From Cellulomonas palmilytica (GTDB lineage: Bacteria; Actinomycetota; Actinomycetes; Actinomycetales; Cellulomonadaceae), in assembly GCF_021590045.1 (NCBI RefSeq), contig NZ_CP062221.1, positions 2,232,001-2,296,000 of the forward strand: a DNA stretch of 64,000 bases, given 5' to 3'. Below, one piece after another: positions 31,797 to 40,570 of the stretch; position 1 is the stretch's first letter; the number at the start of each line of letters is the position of its first letter. The notes below the pieces were generated by a model. The model had not been told where the DNA came from. It saw only the letters and a program-made list of their open reading frames with translations, and did not search any database. Made by a program: the position numbers and the translations under genes.

Positions 31797-32350
31797 GCAC
31801 GCACACGCCCGACAGCACCCCGACGCCCAGCCCGACGTCCAGCCCGTCGCCCTCAGGGGTCCTCGGCCCGGACGGCACGGTGCACGTCGACGCCGACGGC
31901 GCCCGCGTCGAGTTCCGCCGCCGGTACCCGACGAGCCCGGACGACCTGTGGTCCGCGATCACGGAGCCCGCGCGCGCCCGACGGTGGCTCGGCGCGCTGC
32001 ACGGCGACCTGCGGGCCGGCGGCGCGTACGAGCTGCGCATGGGCGAGGACCGTCCCGACGCGGAGGACGTCGCGCACGGCGACGTCCTCGCGTGCGAGCC
32101 GCCGCACGTGCTGGAGCTCACGTGGTCGTTCCCGGGCGAGCGGTCGTCGCACCTGCGGGCACGGGTCGAGCCCGACGACGACGGTGCCGTGCTCACGCTC
32201 GTCCACACCGCCCTGGACCCCGCGGCCGCGCGCGGGTACGGCGGCGGCTGGCACGTCGTGCTCGACCAGCTCGACGACCACTGCGCCGGGCGGCCCGTGC
32301 GCACGTGGCGGGCGCTGTACGACGAGCGGTGCGCCCGCTACCACCCCTGA
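31793..32350 (+). CDS. SRPBCC (AHSA1-like) domain protein
   Basis: A 185-residue protein. After a Ser/Thr/Pro-rich head of about 30 residues, a START-like SRPBCC fold is recognisable: VEFRRRYPTSPDDLWSAITEPARARRWLG, then LRAGGAYELRMGED and VLELTWSFPGE. The fold binds a small hydrophobic ligand. Genes in this pairing (ArsR regulator then SRPBCC) usually act as a small regulated unit; the ligand is unknown. The ATG overlaps the ArsR stop and follows GAGGAGG. Confidence 0.85.
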   Translation: MSTHTPDSTPTPSPTSSPSPSGVLGPDGTVHVDADGARVEFRRRYPTSPDDLWSAITEPARARRWLGALHGDLRAGGAYELRMGEDRPDAEDVAHGDVLACEPPHVLELTWSFPGERSSHLRARVEPDDDGAVLTLVHTALDPAAARGYGGGWHVVLDQLDDHCAGRPVRTWRALYDERCARYHP

Positions 32351-32434
32351 CCGCGGCCGACGGGGACGCCGCAGAAGCCTGCCGGCCGCCTGACCGGAGC
32401 CCGGACGGCCCGGCCCCGGGGACCGCTCGCGACC

Positions 32435-32440
32435 TAGACT
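32435..32440 (+). promoter_or_regulatory. -10 box TAGACT of a leaderless hisD transcript
   Basis: TAGACT ends six bases before the hisD ATG, in the string GCGACCTAGACT shared with dnaE. Confidence 0.6.
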
Positions 32441-32446
32441 CGGAGC

Positions 32447-33769
32447 ATGATCTCCCGCATCGACCTGCGTGGTCGCACGCTGTCCCGCCGTGAGCTCCTC
32501 GCCGAGCTGCCCCGTGCGGAGGTCGACGTGGAGCACGCGGGCGCGCAGGTCGCGCCGATCCTCGACGCGGTGCGCGAGCAGGGCGCGGCCGCGCTGCGCC
32601 ACCTCGCCGAGCGGTTCGACGGCGTGCGCCCCGAGCACCTGCGGGTTCCCGCTCGCGCTCTCGCGGACGCGGTCGACCAGCTGGACCCCCAGGTCCGCGC
32701 GGCGCTGGAGGAGACGATCGCGCGCGTGCGGAAGGTGCACGCGGCGCAGCGGCCCGCCGGGTTCACGGTCGAGGTCGCGCCGGGCGCCCAGGTGCGCCAG
32801 CGCTGGATCCCCGTGCGGCGCGTCGGGCTGTACGTGCCGGGCGGGCTCGCGGTGTACCCGTCGTCGGTCGTCATGAACGTCGTCGCCGCCCAGGAGGCGG
32901 GCGTGGAGGCGCTCGCGGTCGCGAGCCCTCCGCAGAAGGACCGCGGCGGCCTGCCGGACGCGACGGTCCTGGCGACGTGCGCGCTGCTCGGCGTCGACGA
33001 GGTGTACGCCGTGGGCGGCGCGCAGGCGGTCGGCATGTTCGCGTACGGCGCGGACGGCGAGACCGAGACGGACGGCGCGGTGCTGTGCGAGCCGGTCGAC
33101 GTCGTGACGGGCCCGGGCAACGTGTACGTCGCGGCCGCGAAGCGCCTGGTGCGCGGCGTGGTCGGCATCGACGCCGAGGCGGGTCCCACCGAGATCGCGA
33201 TCCTCGCGGACGGCACGGCGGATCCGGTGCACGTCGCGGCGGACCTCATCAGCCAGGCCGAGCACGACCCGCTGGCCGCCTCCGTGCTGGTCACGCCGAG
33301 CGTCGAGCTCGCGGGCGCGGTCGAGGCCAAGCTCGTCGACCTCGTCGAGTCGACGTTCCACCGGGCGCGCGTCGCCACCGCGCTGGACGGCACGCAGTCC
33401 GCCGTGGTGCTGGTCGACGACCTCGAGGCGGGCCTCGCCGTGGTCAACGCGTACGGTGCGGAGCACCTCGAGATCCAGACGGCCGACGCCGCGGCGGTGG
33501 CGGACCGGGTCACGAGCGCGGGGGCGATCTTCGTCGGCCCGTTCTCGCCCGTGTCGCTGGGCGACTACATGGCGGGCTCGAACCACGTCCTGCCGACGGG
33601 CGGCTGCGCGCACTTCACGAGCGGCCTGGGCGTGCACTCGTTCGTCCGCGCGGTCCAGGTGATCGAGTACGACGCGGACGCGCTCGGGGCCGTGGCCGAC
33701 CGGATCGTCGCGTTCGCGAACGCCGAGGGCCTGCCCGCGCACGGCGACGCCGTGCGCGCGCGGTTCTGA
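32447..33769 (+). CDS. hisD: Histidinol dehydrogenase
   Basis: A 440-residue zinc enzyme. Recognised blocks: [71 protein letters not shown] and [21 protein letters not shown]. It makes the last two steps of histidine synthesis, from histidinol to histidine, with two NAD+. It leads the his genes here. hisC starts 62 bases downstream with its own -10 box, so the two need not be one transcript. The ATG is supported by TAGACT six bases upstream. Confidence 0.97.
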   Translation: MISRIDLRGRTLSRRELLAELPRAEVDVEHAGAQVAPILDAVREQGAAALRHLAERFDGVRPEHLRVPARALADAVDQLDPQVRAALEETIARVRKVHAAQRPAGFTVEVAPGAQVRQRWIPVRRVGLYVPGGLAVYPSSVVMNVVAAQEAGVEALAVASPPQKDRGGLPDATVLATCALLGVDEVYAVGGAQAVGMFAYGADGETETDGAVLCEPVDVVTGPGNVYVAAAKRLVRGVVGIDAEAGPTEIAILADGTADPVHVAADLISQAEHDPLAASVLVTPSVELAGAVEAKLVDLVESTFHRARVATALDGTQSAVVLVDDLEAGLAVVNAYGAEHLEIQTADAAAVADRVTSAGAIFVGPFSPVSLGDYMAGSNHVLPTGGCAHFTSGLGVHSFVRAVQVIEYDADALGAVADRIVAFANAEGLPAHGDAVRARF

Positions 33770-33818
33770 GCGCGGTGCCCGCCGTGGACCGCGCCGACCT
33801 TCCGGTGGGCGGTCGGCC

Positions 33819-33824
33819 TAGGAT
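33819..33824 (+). promoter_or_regulatory. -10 box TAGGAT of a leaderless hisC transcript
   Basis: TAGGAT ends seven bases before the hisC GTG. No ribosome-binding site precedes that codon. Confidence 0.55.
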
Positions 33825-33831
33825 CGCCGCC

Positions 33832-34974
33832 GTGAGCCAGCCCGTGACCGACGCCGCAGCATCGACCGCGCCCGGGGCGCCGCGCCTGCCGATCCGGCCC
33901 GAGCTCGCCGGGCTCGAGCCGTACGGCGCGCCTCAGCTGGACGTGCCGGTGCTGCTCAACGTCAACGAGAACCCGTACGCGCCGTCGGAGCAGGTCGTGG
34001 CGGACATCGCCGCGGCCGTCGCGGACGCCGCGCGGGGGCTCAACCGCTACCCGGACCGCGACTTCGAGGCGCTGCGCACGGACCTCGCGGCGTACCTGCT
34101 CGCGGAGTCGGGCGTCGTGCTGCGCGCGGAGCAGATCTGGGCCGCCAACGGGTCGAACGAGGTCATGCTGCACCTGCTGCAGGCGTTCGGCGGGCCGGGC
34201 CGGACCGCGCTGTCGTTCGCGCCCACGTACTCGATGTACCCGGAGTACGCGCGCGACACGAGCACCGCGTGGGTCGCGGGGCGGCGAGCCGAGGACTTCA
34301 GCCTCGACCCGCAGGCCGCGCGGGCCGCGATCGCCGACCACGCGCCGTCGGTCGTGCTGCTCGCGAGCCCCAACAACCCGACGGGCACCGCGCTGCCGCT
34401 CGAGACCGTCCGCGCGGTGCTCGACGCCGCCGCGCAGGTGCCGGGCGGCTGCGTCGTCGTGGTCGACGAGGCGTACGGCGAGTTCCGCCGTGCGGGCACG
34501 CCGTCGGCGCTCGAGCTCCTGGAGGAGCACCCGCACCTCGCGGTGAGCCGCACGATGTCCAAGGCGTTCGGGCTCGCGGGTGCCCGGGTGGGCTACCTGG
34601 CGGCGTCGCGCGCGCTCGTCGACGCGTTGCGCGTCGTGCGGCTGCCGTACCACCTGTCGGCGGTCACGCAGGCGGTCGCGCGCGCGGCGCTCGCGCACTC
34701 GGCCGAGCTGATGGCCCAGGTGGGCTCGCTGCGCGACGAGCGGGACGCGCTCGTGGCGTGGCTGCGCGGGCGTGGTCTGCAGGTCGCGGACTCCGACGCG
34801 AACTTCGTGCTGTTCGGCCTCTTCGACGACCGGCGTGCGGTGTGGCAAGGTCTGCTCGACCGCGGAGTCCTGGTCCGGGAGGTCGGACCGCCGGGATGGC
34901 TGCGGGTGTCGGTCGGGACCCCGGACGAGACGCAGGCGTTCAAGGACGCCCTGGTGGAGGTGGCAGGACTGTGA
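33832..34974 (+). CDS. hisC: Histidinol-phosphate aminotransferase
   Basis: A 380-residue fold-type I PLP enzyme. The Schiff-base lysine is K244 in [12 protein letters not shown]. Other blocks: [46 protein letters not shown] and VVDEAYGEF. It converts imidazole acetol phosphate to histidinol phosphate using glutamate. The GTG start has TAGGAT upstream. The stop overlaps hisB (GTGA). Confidence 0.96.
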   Translation: MSQPVTDAAASTAPGAPRLPIRPELAGLEPYGAPQLDVPVLLNVNENPYAPSEQVVADIAAAVADAARGLNRYPDRDFEALRTDLAAYLLAESGVVLRAEQIWAANGSNEVMLHLLQAFGGPGRTALSFAPTYSMYPEYARDTSTAWVAGRRAEDFSLDPQAARAAIADHAPSVVLLASPNNPTGTALPLETVRAVLDAAAQVPGGCVVVVDEAYGEFRRAGTPSALELLEEHPHLAVSRTMSKAFGLAGARVGYLAASRALVDALRVVRLPYHLSAVTQAVARAALAHSAELMAQVGSLRDERDALVAWLRGRGLQVADSDANFVLFGLFDDRRAVWQGLLDRGVLVREVGPPGWLRVSVGTPDETQAFKDALVEVAGL

Positions 34975-35612
34975 GCACTTCGTCGGAGCCCTCGACGGGA
35001 ACGGAGCGCCCCGCGCGCCGCACGGCACGCATCGAGCGCACGACGAGCGAGTCGAACGTCGTGGTCGAGCTCGACCTCGACGGCACGGGCCGTACGGACA
35101 TCTCGACGACCGTGCCGTTCTACGACCACATGCTCACGGCGCTGGGCAAGCACTCGCTCATCGACCTGACGGTCAAGGCGACGGGCGACACGCACATCGA
35201 CGCGCACCACACGGTCGAGGACGTCGCGATCTGCCTGGGCGAGGCGCTGCGTGCGGCGCTCGGCGACAAGCGCGGCATCTCGCGGTTCGGCGACGCGCTC
35301 GTGCCGCTCGACGAGGCGCTCGCGCAGGCCGTCGTCGACGTGTCCGGCCGGCCGTACCTGGTGCACACGGGGGAGCCCGAGGGCCAGGAGTACCACCTCA
35401 TCGGCGGGCACTTCACGGGCTCGCTGACGCGGCACGTGCTCGAGTCGATCGCGCACCACGCGGCGTTCTCGATCCACGTGCGCGTGCTCGAGGGGCGCGA
35501 CCCGCACCACATCGTCGAGGCCCAGTTCAAGGCGCTCGCGCGTGCCCTGCGGTTCGCCGTCCAGCTCGACCCGCGCGTGGAGGGCGTCCCGTCGACCAAG
35601 GGCGCGCTGTGA
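34971..35612 (+). CDS. hisB: Imidazoleglycerol-phosphate dehydratase
   Basis: A 213-residue enzyme with the metal-binding histidine motifs [16 protein letters not shown] near residue 78, the [15 protein letters not shown] block, and [15 protein letters not shown]. It dehydrates imidazoleglycerol phosphate in histidine synthesis. The single-domain form (no phosphatase domain) is usual in actinobacteria. The GTG overlaps the hisC stop, and the end overlaps the next gene by four bases. Confidence 0.96.
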   Translation: MSTSSEPSTGTERPARRTARIERTTSESNVVVELDLDGTGRTDISTTVPFYDHMLTALGKHSLIDLTVKATGDTHIDAHHTVEDVAICLGEALRAALGDKRGISRFGDALVPLDEALAQAVVDVSGRPYLVHTGEPEGQEYHLIGGHFTGSLTRHVLESIAHHAAFSIHVRVLEGRDPHHIVEAQFKALARALRFAVQLDPRVEGVPSTKGAL

Positions 35613-36175
35613 GCGCGTCGGACGGCACGCGCCCCGAGGGCACCGAGCCCGACGAGCCGAGCGAGCCGGCCGAAGCCGCCGGGGCCGCGGCAGCGCCCCA
35701 CGAGCTCGACGGCATCGTCGTGCCCGACGACCTGTCGAGCCTGCTCGACGGCCCGCAGGAGACCCCGAGCGTCGCGCTCGTCGTGACGCAGGTCGCCGCA
35801 CCCGAGCCGCTCGCGGCCGCGTGCGCGATCGCGCACGTCGAGATCGACGCGGTCCCGACGCCCGTGGGCGCGGTCGCGGTCCTGCGGGACCCGGCCGCCG
35901 CCGACGCGGGCGCGGCCGCAATCTCGCAGCTGCTGCGCCAGACGCCGGTCGTCCTGCTGACGCGCCGCGAGGGGCAGATCGCCGCGGCGCGGTGGGTCGG
36001 TGGCGCACGGGACGACGAGCTGCCCGCGGGGCTCGTGCTCGCGGACGCCCCGCCCGTGCTCGAGGACCTGCTGCTGGGCTCGGAGCAGGCGTCCGCGGTG
36101 CCGGGCGTGGTGACGAGCGTCGGCATGTCCCGGTGGCAGGCGATGCGCGCGCTCGCGCGCGGTCGCAAGCGCTGA
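35609..36175 (+). CDS. Protein of unknown function in the his cluster
   Basis: A 188-residue protein that I do not recognise. The first 45 residues are acidic and low in complexity (Glu, Asp, Pro, Ala). The rest is a compact alpha/beta-like region: [46 protein letters not shown], and a short basic end ([14 protein letters not shown]). There is no signal peptide or membrane span. It overlaps hisB by four bases, so it is translated with the his enzymes. Actinobacteria often have an uncharacterised gene next to hisB. No catalytic motif is visible. Confidence 0.8.
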   Translation: MSASDGTRPEGTEPDEPSEPAEAAGAAAAPHELDGIVVPDDLSSLLDGPQETPSVALVVTQVAAPEPLAAACAIAHVEIDAVPTPVGAVAVLRDPAAADAGAAAISQLLRQTPVVLLTRREGQIAAARWVGGARDDELPAGLVLADAPPVLEDLLLGSEQASAVPGVVTSVGMSRWQAMRALARGRKR

Positions 36176-36261
36176 CCGGCGGCCCGTCCGACGCCCCTCC
36201 TGGCGACGTGTCGAGAGGGTCGTCGAGGTCCCGTGTCACACGCGGCGCGAACCCGGACATC

Positions 36262-36289
36262 CCTGTGGTGAACGACGACCGACCACAGG
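36262..36289 (+). promoter_or_regulatory. Hairpin overlapping the ribosome-binding site of the next gene
   Basis: CCTGTGGT (36262-36269) pairs perfectly with ACCACAGG (36282-36289) around a 12-base loop. The right arm includes the first three bases of the ribosome-binding site AGGAGG (36287-36292), eight bases from the ATG. It could act as a translation switch in the RNA or as a DNA operator. Confidence 0.5.
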
Positions 36290-36300
36290 AGGAACCGACG

Positions 36301-37131
36301 ATGACGCTGCACGAGCCCCTGACCGACGACGACCTGCGCGCCCGCATCGCGGCCGCGGACCCGTGGTCCGCCCCGGACCTCGACGACGTGCTGGCCCCGC
36401 TCGTGGCCCGGCACGCGACGGCCGACCGCGCTCCCGCCCCGGTGACCCGCCTGCCGCTGCGCCACGCGCGGCGCTGGGCGGTCGCGGGCACCGGTACCGC
36501 GGTGGCCCTCGCGCTCACGGCGGCGGGGGTCGCGTCGGGTGCGTGGACCGGCGAGCACGCGGGCGGCACGCCCGACGGCCTGCTGGTGGTCGACAGCGTG
36601 ACGTACCGGAACGAGAGCGGCACCGACACGTCCGAGATGCTCGACCTGTCGCACCCTGACGCCCCGGCGGTGGTCGCGTCGCTCGCACCGCGCCACGAGC
36701 CGCTGCCGGCGTGGCTGACCTGGGACGAGGTCGCGGCGTACGTCCTGCCCGTGCCCGTCGACGAGCCGAGCGTGACGTCCGCCGACGGCATCACGGCCTC
36801 CCTGCACTCGGTCGCGGGCGCCGCGTGGCAGGCGCAGTGGTTCGCTGCCCGCGCGGCGGGCGACGACGTGGCGGCCGCTCGCGCGCTCGACGCGTGGGAG
36901 GCGGCGCTCGAGGCGACGCGGTGGGCGTGGGAGGAGGAGTCGTGGAAGGGCCGGGAGCGGCTCGTCGCCGACGTGCGCGCGGGTGACGCGGCTGCGATGC
37001 TCCAGGACCTCGAGGCGAACGGGGTCGCGGACTTCGTCGAGCGGATCGGCGCGGACGGCGACCCCGCCACGACCGACGAGCTCCCGGGGCTCGACCCCGC
37101 GGGAGCCGGCCTCGCGGGGGACGGCCGGTGA
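36301..37131 (+). CDS. Single-pass membrane protein coupled to a sigma factor (possible anti-sigma)
   Basis: A 276-residue protein. The cytoplasmic part of about 60 residues starts MTLHEPLTDDDLRARIAAADPWS. One span follows (WAVAGTGTAVALALTAAGVASG), then about 190 extracytoplasmic residues with a Trp-rich region (EAALEATRWAWEEESWKGRERL). Topology and overlap with the ECF sigma gene (GTGA) suggest a membrane partner of the sigma factor. No zinc-binding HxxxCxxC anti-sigma motif is visible. The order, membrane partner before sigma, is the reverse of most pairs. It has a strong AGGAGG site. Confidence 0.7.
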   Translation: MTLHEPLTDDDLRARIAAADPWSAPDLDDVLAPLVARHATADRAPAPVTRLPLRHARRWAVAGTGTAVALALTAAGVASGAWTGEHAGGTPDGLLVVDSVTYRNESGTDTSEMLDLSHPDAPAVVASLAPRHEPLPAWLTWDEVAAYVLPVPVDEPSVTSADGITASLHSVAGAAWQAQWFAARAAGDDVAAARALDAWEAALEATRWAWEEESWKGRERLVADVRAGDAAAMLQDLEANGVADFVERIGADGDPATTDELPGLDPAGAGLAGDGR

Positions 37132-37721
37132 GTGCGCAGGTCAGCGACCTGGTGGCGCCGCGAGACGAGATCGATGGCACCGAGCGGGCGGCGACCCCGG
37201 TCGCAGCCGTGACCCGATCGGACGACCGGGTCACGGTGCTCGTGCGGACGTTCGGGCCGCGCGTGCTGGGCTACCTCGCGCGGCGCGTGCGGCACCGGGA
37301 GGACGCCGCGGACGTGTTCTCGCAGACGCTCGCGACGGTGTGGCGTCGCCGCGACGACGTGCCGTCGGACGATGACGAGGCGCTCGCCTGGATGATCGGG
37401 GTCGCGCGGCTCACGCTGGCGAACGGCGCACGGGCCGCGCGACGGCGCGACGCGCTGGTGCGACGGCTGCGCGACGAGATCGTCGTGCGTGCGGCGCAGC
37501 GGCCCGGCAGCGAGGTGGGCGAGCAGGTGCGGGACGCCCTCGCGCGCCTGTCGGAGCAGGACCAGGAGATCCTGCGGCTCGACGCGTGGGACGGGCTGAC
37601 CGGCGACCAGATCGCGACGGTGCTCGACCTGACGCCCGCGGCTGCGCGACAGCGGCTGTCGCGGGCGCGCGGGCGGCTGCGGGCCGTGCTCGAGGCGGAC
37701 GGCGCGGCGGCGTCGCGCTAA
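37128..37721 (+). CDS. ECF-type RNA polymerase sigma factor
   Basis: A 197-residue sigma-70 family protein. Region 2 lies at about residues 33-100 (RTFGPRVLGYLARRVRHREDAADVFSQTLATVW). Region 4 is at the C-terminus (LSEQDQEILRLDAWDGLTGDQIATVLDLTPAAARQRLSRARGRL). Regions 1 and 3 are missing, as expected for an ECF factor. The first 30 residues are a non-conserved extension. It overlaps the membrane-protein gene, and the GH12 cellulase follows 142 bases later, beyond a strong hairpin. Confidence 0.92.
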   Translation: MSAQVSDLVAPRDEIDGTERAATPVAAVTRSDDRVTVLVRTFGPRVLGYLARRVRHREDAADVFSQTLATVWRRRDDVPSDDDEALAWMIGVARLTLANGARAARRRDALVRRLRDEIVVRAAQRPGSEVGEQVRDALARLSEQDQEILRLDAWDGLTGDQIATVLDLTPAAARQRLSRARGRLRAVLEADGAAASR

Positions 37722-37739
37722 ACGATTCCGGGTCCCGCG

Positions 37740-37799
37740 GTCGGGGTGCGGCGGTGCTTGTCTCGGACCTGTTGGTCCGAGCGTCCGCCGCGCCCCGAC
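37740..37799 (+). terminator. Two-tier hairpin between the sigma factor and the cellulase
   Basis: An outer stem (37740-37754 with 37785-37799) pairs 14 of 15 bases plus one G-T. Inside it an 8-bp stem, CTCGGACC with GGTCCGAG (37762-37781), closes a TGTT loop. It probably ends the sigma-factor transcript. No T tract follows, so a role in the cellulase leader is also possible. Confidence 0.65.
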
Positions 37800-37863
37800 A
37801 CCGCCGTCGGGGACCGGTCTCCGGGCACCGTGCACGGCGGGCGTCACACGGAAGGACTCCTCC

Positions 37864-39048
37864 ATGAGCCGCAGTCCACGACTCAGCCCCGCTCCACGAA
37901 TCAGCCCACTTCCACGTCGCAGCCCACGTCTGCTGGCCGCCTCGGTCGCGCTCGCCGCGCTGCTGGCGCTGCTCACCCTCGCGACGGCCCGGCCGGCCGC
38001 GGCGGACACCGAGATCTGCGAGCAGTACGGCACGACGACCGTCCAGGGCGGCCGCTACGTCGTCGGGAACAACCGCTGGGGCACGAGCGCGACGCAGTGC
38101 ATCTCGGTGGACGACCGGGGCTTCCGCATCACGCGCGCCGACGGGCAGACCGCGACGAACGGCGCCCCGAAGTCCTACCCGACGATCTACGCGGGCTGCC
38201 ACTACGGCACGTGCTCGAGCTCCGAGGTCATCGGCCCGAACGGCGTGCGGGTGTCCGACTCGCGGTTCGCGTCGATCCAGACGAGCGTGTCGATGACGTA
38301 CCCGTCCAGCGGCACGTACGACGCGGCGTACGACATCTGGTTCCACCGGTCGCAACCGAGCGCGACGACGGGCCAGAACGACGGCGCGGAGCTGATGATC
38401 TGGCTCAACCGGCAGGGGTCGATCCAGCCGATCGGCTCGAAGGTGGCCACCGTGAACCTCGCGGGCTCGACGTGGGACGTGTGGTTCGGCAACACCGGCT
38501 GGAACGTCGTCTCCTACGTGCGCACCTCGACGGCCGGCTCCGTGAGCTTCTCGGTCAAGACGTTCTTCGACGACATGCTCGCGCGCGGCTACGGGCAGTC
38601 GTCCTGGTACCTCACGAGCGTCCAGGCGGGCTTCGAGCCGTGGATCGGCGGGACGGGTCTCGCGGTGACGGACTTCTCGGTCACGGGCAACGGCCAGCCG
38701 CCGACGCAGACCACCCCGCCGCCGACCCAGACCACGCCGCCGCCGGGCGGCTCGTCCGGCTCGTGCTCGGCGACGTACGCGCTCGTCGGGTCGTGGGGCG
38801 GCGGGTTCCAGGCGAACGTCACCGTGAAGGCCGGGTCGAGCGGCGTCAACGGGTGGACGGTGCGCGGCACGCTGCCGTCCGGCTCGGGCGTGCAGAACGT
38901 CTGGAACGGCCGGTCGACGGGGTCGGGCTCGTCGCTCGTCGTGGCGAACGAGTCCTACAACGGCTCGCTCGCACCGGGCGCGTCGACGACGTTCGGGTTC
39001 GTCGGGACGGGCAACGCGCCGTCGTCCCTGGCGCTCACCTGCGGGTGA
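37864..39048 (+). CDS. Secreted GH12 endoglucanase with C-terminal CBM2
   Basis: A 394-residue secreted protein. A signal peptide of about 47 residues (basic, then LLAASVALAALLALLTLATA, ending at ARPAAA) leads to the GH12 domain (ICEQYGTTTVQGGRYVVGNNRWG). The catalytic glutamates are E176 in NDGAELMIW and E258 in AGFEPWIGG. A Pro/Thr linker follows at about residues 279-298, then a family 2 cellulose-binding module (CSATYALVGSWGGGFQANVTV to the final Cys). It should cut beta-1,4-glucans outside the cell. It lies in the middle of the his genes. No clear CebR-type operator is seen; a CCGTGCACGG palindrome at 37828-37837 is noted only. Confidence 0.93.
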   Translation: MSRSPRLSPAPRISPLPRRSPRLLAASVALAALLALLTLATARPAAADTEICEQYGTTTVQGGRYVVGNNRWGTSATQCISVDDRGFRITRADGQTATNGAPKSYPTIYAGCHYGTCSSSEVIGPNGVRVSDSRFASIQTSVSMTYPSSGTYDAAYDIWFHRSQPSATTGQNDGAELMIWLNRQGSIQPIGSKVATVNLAGSTWDVWFGNTGWNVVSYVRTSTAGSVSFSVKTFFDDMLARGYGQSSWYLTSVQAGFEPWIGGTGLAVTDFSVTGNGQPPTQTTPPPTQTTPPPGGSSGSCSATYALVGSWGGGFQANVTVKAGSSGVNGWTVRGTLPSGSGVQNVWNGRSTGSGSSLVVANESYNGSLAPGASTTFGFVGTGNAPSSLALTCG

Positions 39049-39105
39049 CGCGCCGACGACGTCTCGCCCGCTGGTAGACGCGGCGGGTCGGTGGGCACGC
39101 GCGGG

Positions 39106-39111
39106 TAACCT
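39106..39111 (+). promoter_or_regulatory. -10 box TAACCT of a leaderless hisH transcript
   Basis: TAACCT ends six bases before the hisH GTG. It gives hisH its own promoter after the inserted block. Confidence 0.55.
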
Positions 39112-39117
39112 GGGCGC

Positions 39118-39759
39118 GTGCCCACCCCCCGCGTCGTCGTGCTCGACTACGGCTTCGGCAACGTGCGCTCCGCGGTCCGCGCGCTCGCACGCGTCGGCGC
39201 CGATGTCGAGCTCACCGCCGACAAGACCGCCGCCGCCGAGGCCGACGGCCTCGTCGTGCCCGGTGTCGGGGCGTTCGCGGCCGTGATGGCCGGGCTGCGC
39301 GGCGTGGGCGGGGACCAGGTCGTCGACCGGCGCCTCGCGGGCGGCCGGCCCGTCCTCGGCATCTGCGTCGGCATGCAGGTGATGTTCGCCGAGGGCGTTG
39401 AGCACGGGAAGCGCACCGAGGGCCTGGGGGAGTGGCCCGGCGTGGTCGACCGGCTCGAGGCGGACGTCGTGCCGCACATGGGCTGGGCGACCGTCGAGCC
39501 CCCCGAGGGCTCGGTCCTGTTCGACGGCCTGCACGACGAGCGGTTCTACTTCGTGCACTCGTACGCCGCGCGCGCGTTCCCGCTCACGGACTCGCCGACG
39601 GAGCGCATGACCCCGCCGCTCGTGACGTGGTCCGAGCACGGTGACCGGTTCGTCGCGGCGGTCGAGAACGGCCCGCTGTCCGCGACCCAGTTCCACCCCG
39701 AGAAGTCCGGCGACGCGGGCGCGCAGCTGCTGCGCAACTGGCTCGACTCGCTGCGCTGA
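39118..39759 (+). CDS. hisH: Imidazole glycerol phosphate synthase, glutaminase subunit
   Basis: A 213-residue class I glutamine amidotransferase. Start block [18 protein letters not shown]; catalytic C83 in [11 protein letters not shown]193 and E195 in [12 protein letters not shown]. It supplies ammonia to HisF, which is not in this window. The GTG start follows TAACCT. hisA lies 52 bases downstream. Confidence 0.96.
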   Translation: MPTPRVVVLDYGFGNVRSAVRALARVGADVELTADKTAAAEADGLVVPGVGAFAAVMAGLRGVGGDQVVDRRLAGGRPVLGICVGMQVMFAEGVEHGKRTEGLGEWPGVVDRLEADVVPHMGWATVEPPEGSVLFDGLHDERFYFVHSYAARAFPLTDSPTERMTPPLVTWSEHGDRFVAAVENGPLSATQFHPEKSGDAGAQLLRNWLDSLR

Positions 39760-39811
39760 CCCCGCGCTCCCGCGCGTGACCCGACCCGACCCGTCCGGAG
39801 GACGAACCCGC

Positions 39812-40567
39812 ATGACCGACCCCCGCCTCGAGCTGCTGCCCGCCGTCGACGTCGCCGACGGGCAGGCCGTCCGACTCGTGCAGGGGGAGGCCGGCTCGGA
39901 GACCTCGTACGGCGACCCGCTGTCCGCCGCGCTCGACTGGCAGGTCGGCGGCGCCGAGTGGATCCACCTGGTCGACCTCGACGCGGCGTTCGGGCGCGGC
40001 TCGAACGCGCCGCTGCTCGCCGAGGTCACGGCCGAGCTCGCGGGCAGGGGCGTCAAGGTCGAGCTGTCGGGCGGCATCCGCGACGACGCGTCGCTCGAGC
40101 GCGCGCTCGCGACCGGCGCGACGCGCGTCAACCTCGGCACCGCGGCGCTCGAGGACCCCGAGTGGACGGCGCGGGTCATCGCCTCGCACGGCGCGCAGAT
40201 CGCGGTCGGCCTCGACGTGCGCGGCACGACGCTCGCGGCGCGCGGCTGGACGCAGGAGGGCGGCGACCTCTGGGAGGTGCTCGCGCGCCTCGAGGACGCG
40301 GGCTGCGCGCGCTACGTCGTGACCGACGTGACGAAGGACGGCACGCTGCGCGGCCCGAACGTGCAGCTCCTGCGCGACGTGTGCGCGCGCACGCAGGCGC
40401 CCGTGGTCGCGTCGGGCGGCATCTCGAGCCTCGACGACCTGCGCGTGCTGCGCACGCTCGTCGGCGAGGGCGTCGAGGGCGCGATCGTGGGCAAGGCGCT
40501 GTACGCGGGGGCGTTCACGCTGCCCGAGGCGCTCGACGTCGCGGGGCGTCCCACGGCGGAGGGCTGA
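39812..40567 (+). CDS. hisA: Phosphoribosyl isomerase A (HisA / PriA)
   Basis: A 251-residue (beta-alpha)8 barrel. The catalytic aspartates are D13 in [18 protein letters not shown] and D172 in [14 protein letters not shown]. Other blocks are [15 protein letters not shown] and [15 protein letters not shown]. It isomerises ProFAR in histidine synthesis. In many actinobacteria this enzyme (PriA) also serves tryptophan synthesis in place of TrpF; that cannot be told from this window. A GGAGG lies 11 bases before the ATG. Confidence 0.95.
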   Translation: MTDPRLELLPAVDVADGQAVRLVQGEAGSETSYGDPLSAALDWQVGGAEWIHLVDLDAAFGRGSNAPLLAEVTAELAGRGVKVELSGGIRDDASLERALATGATRVNLGTAALEDPEWTARVIASHGAQIAVGLDVRGTTLAARGWTQEGGDLWEVLARLEDAGCARYVVTDVTKDGTLRGPNVQLLRDVCARTQAPVVASGGISSLDDLRVLRTLVGEGVEGAIVGKALYAGAFTLPEALDVAGRPTAEG

Positions 40568-40570
40568 CGC

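Noticed and set aside
37828..37837. CCGTGCACGG as a LacI/CebR-type operator of the cellulase
   Set aside because: Ten-base GC palindromes are expected by chance here, and it does not match the known TGGGAGCGCTCCCA form.
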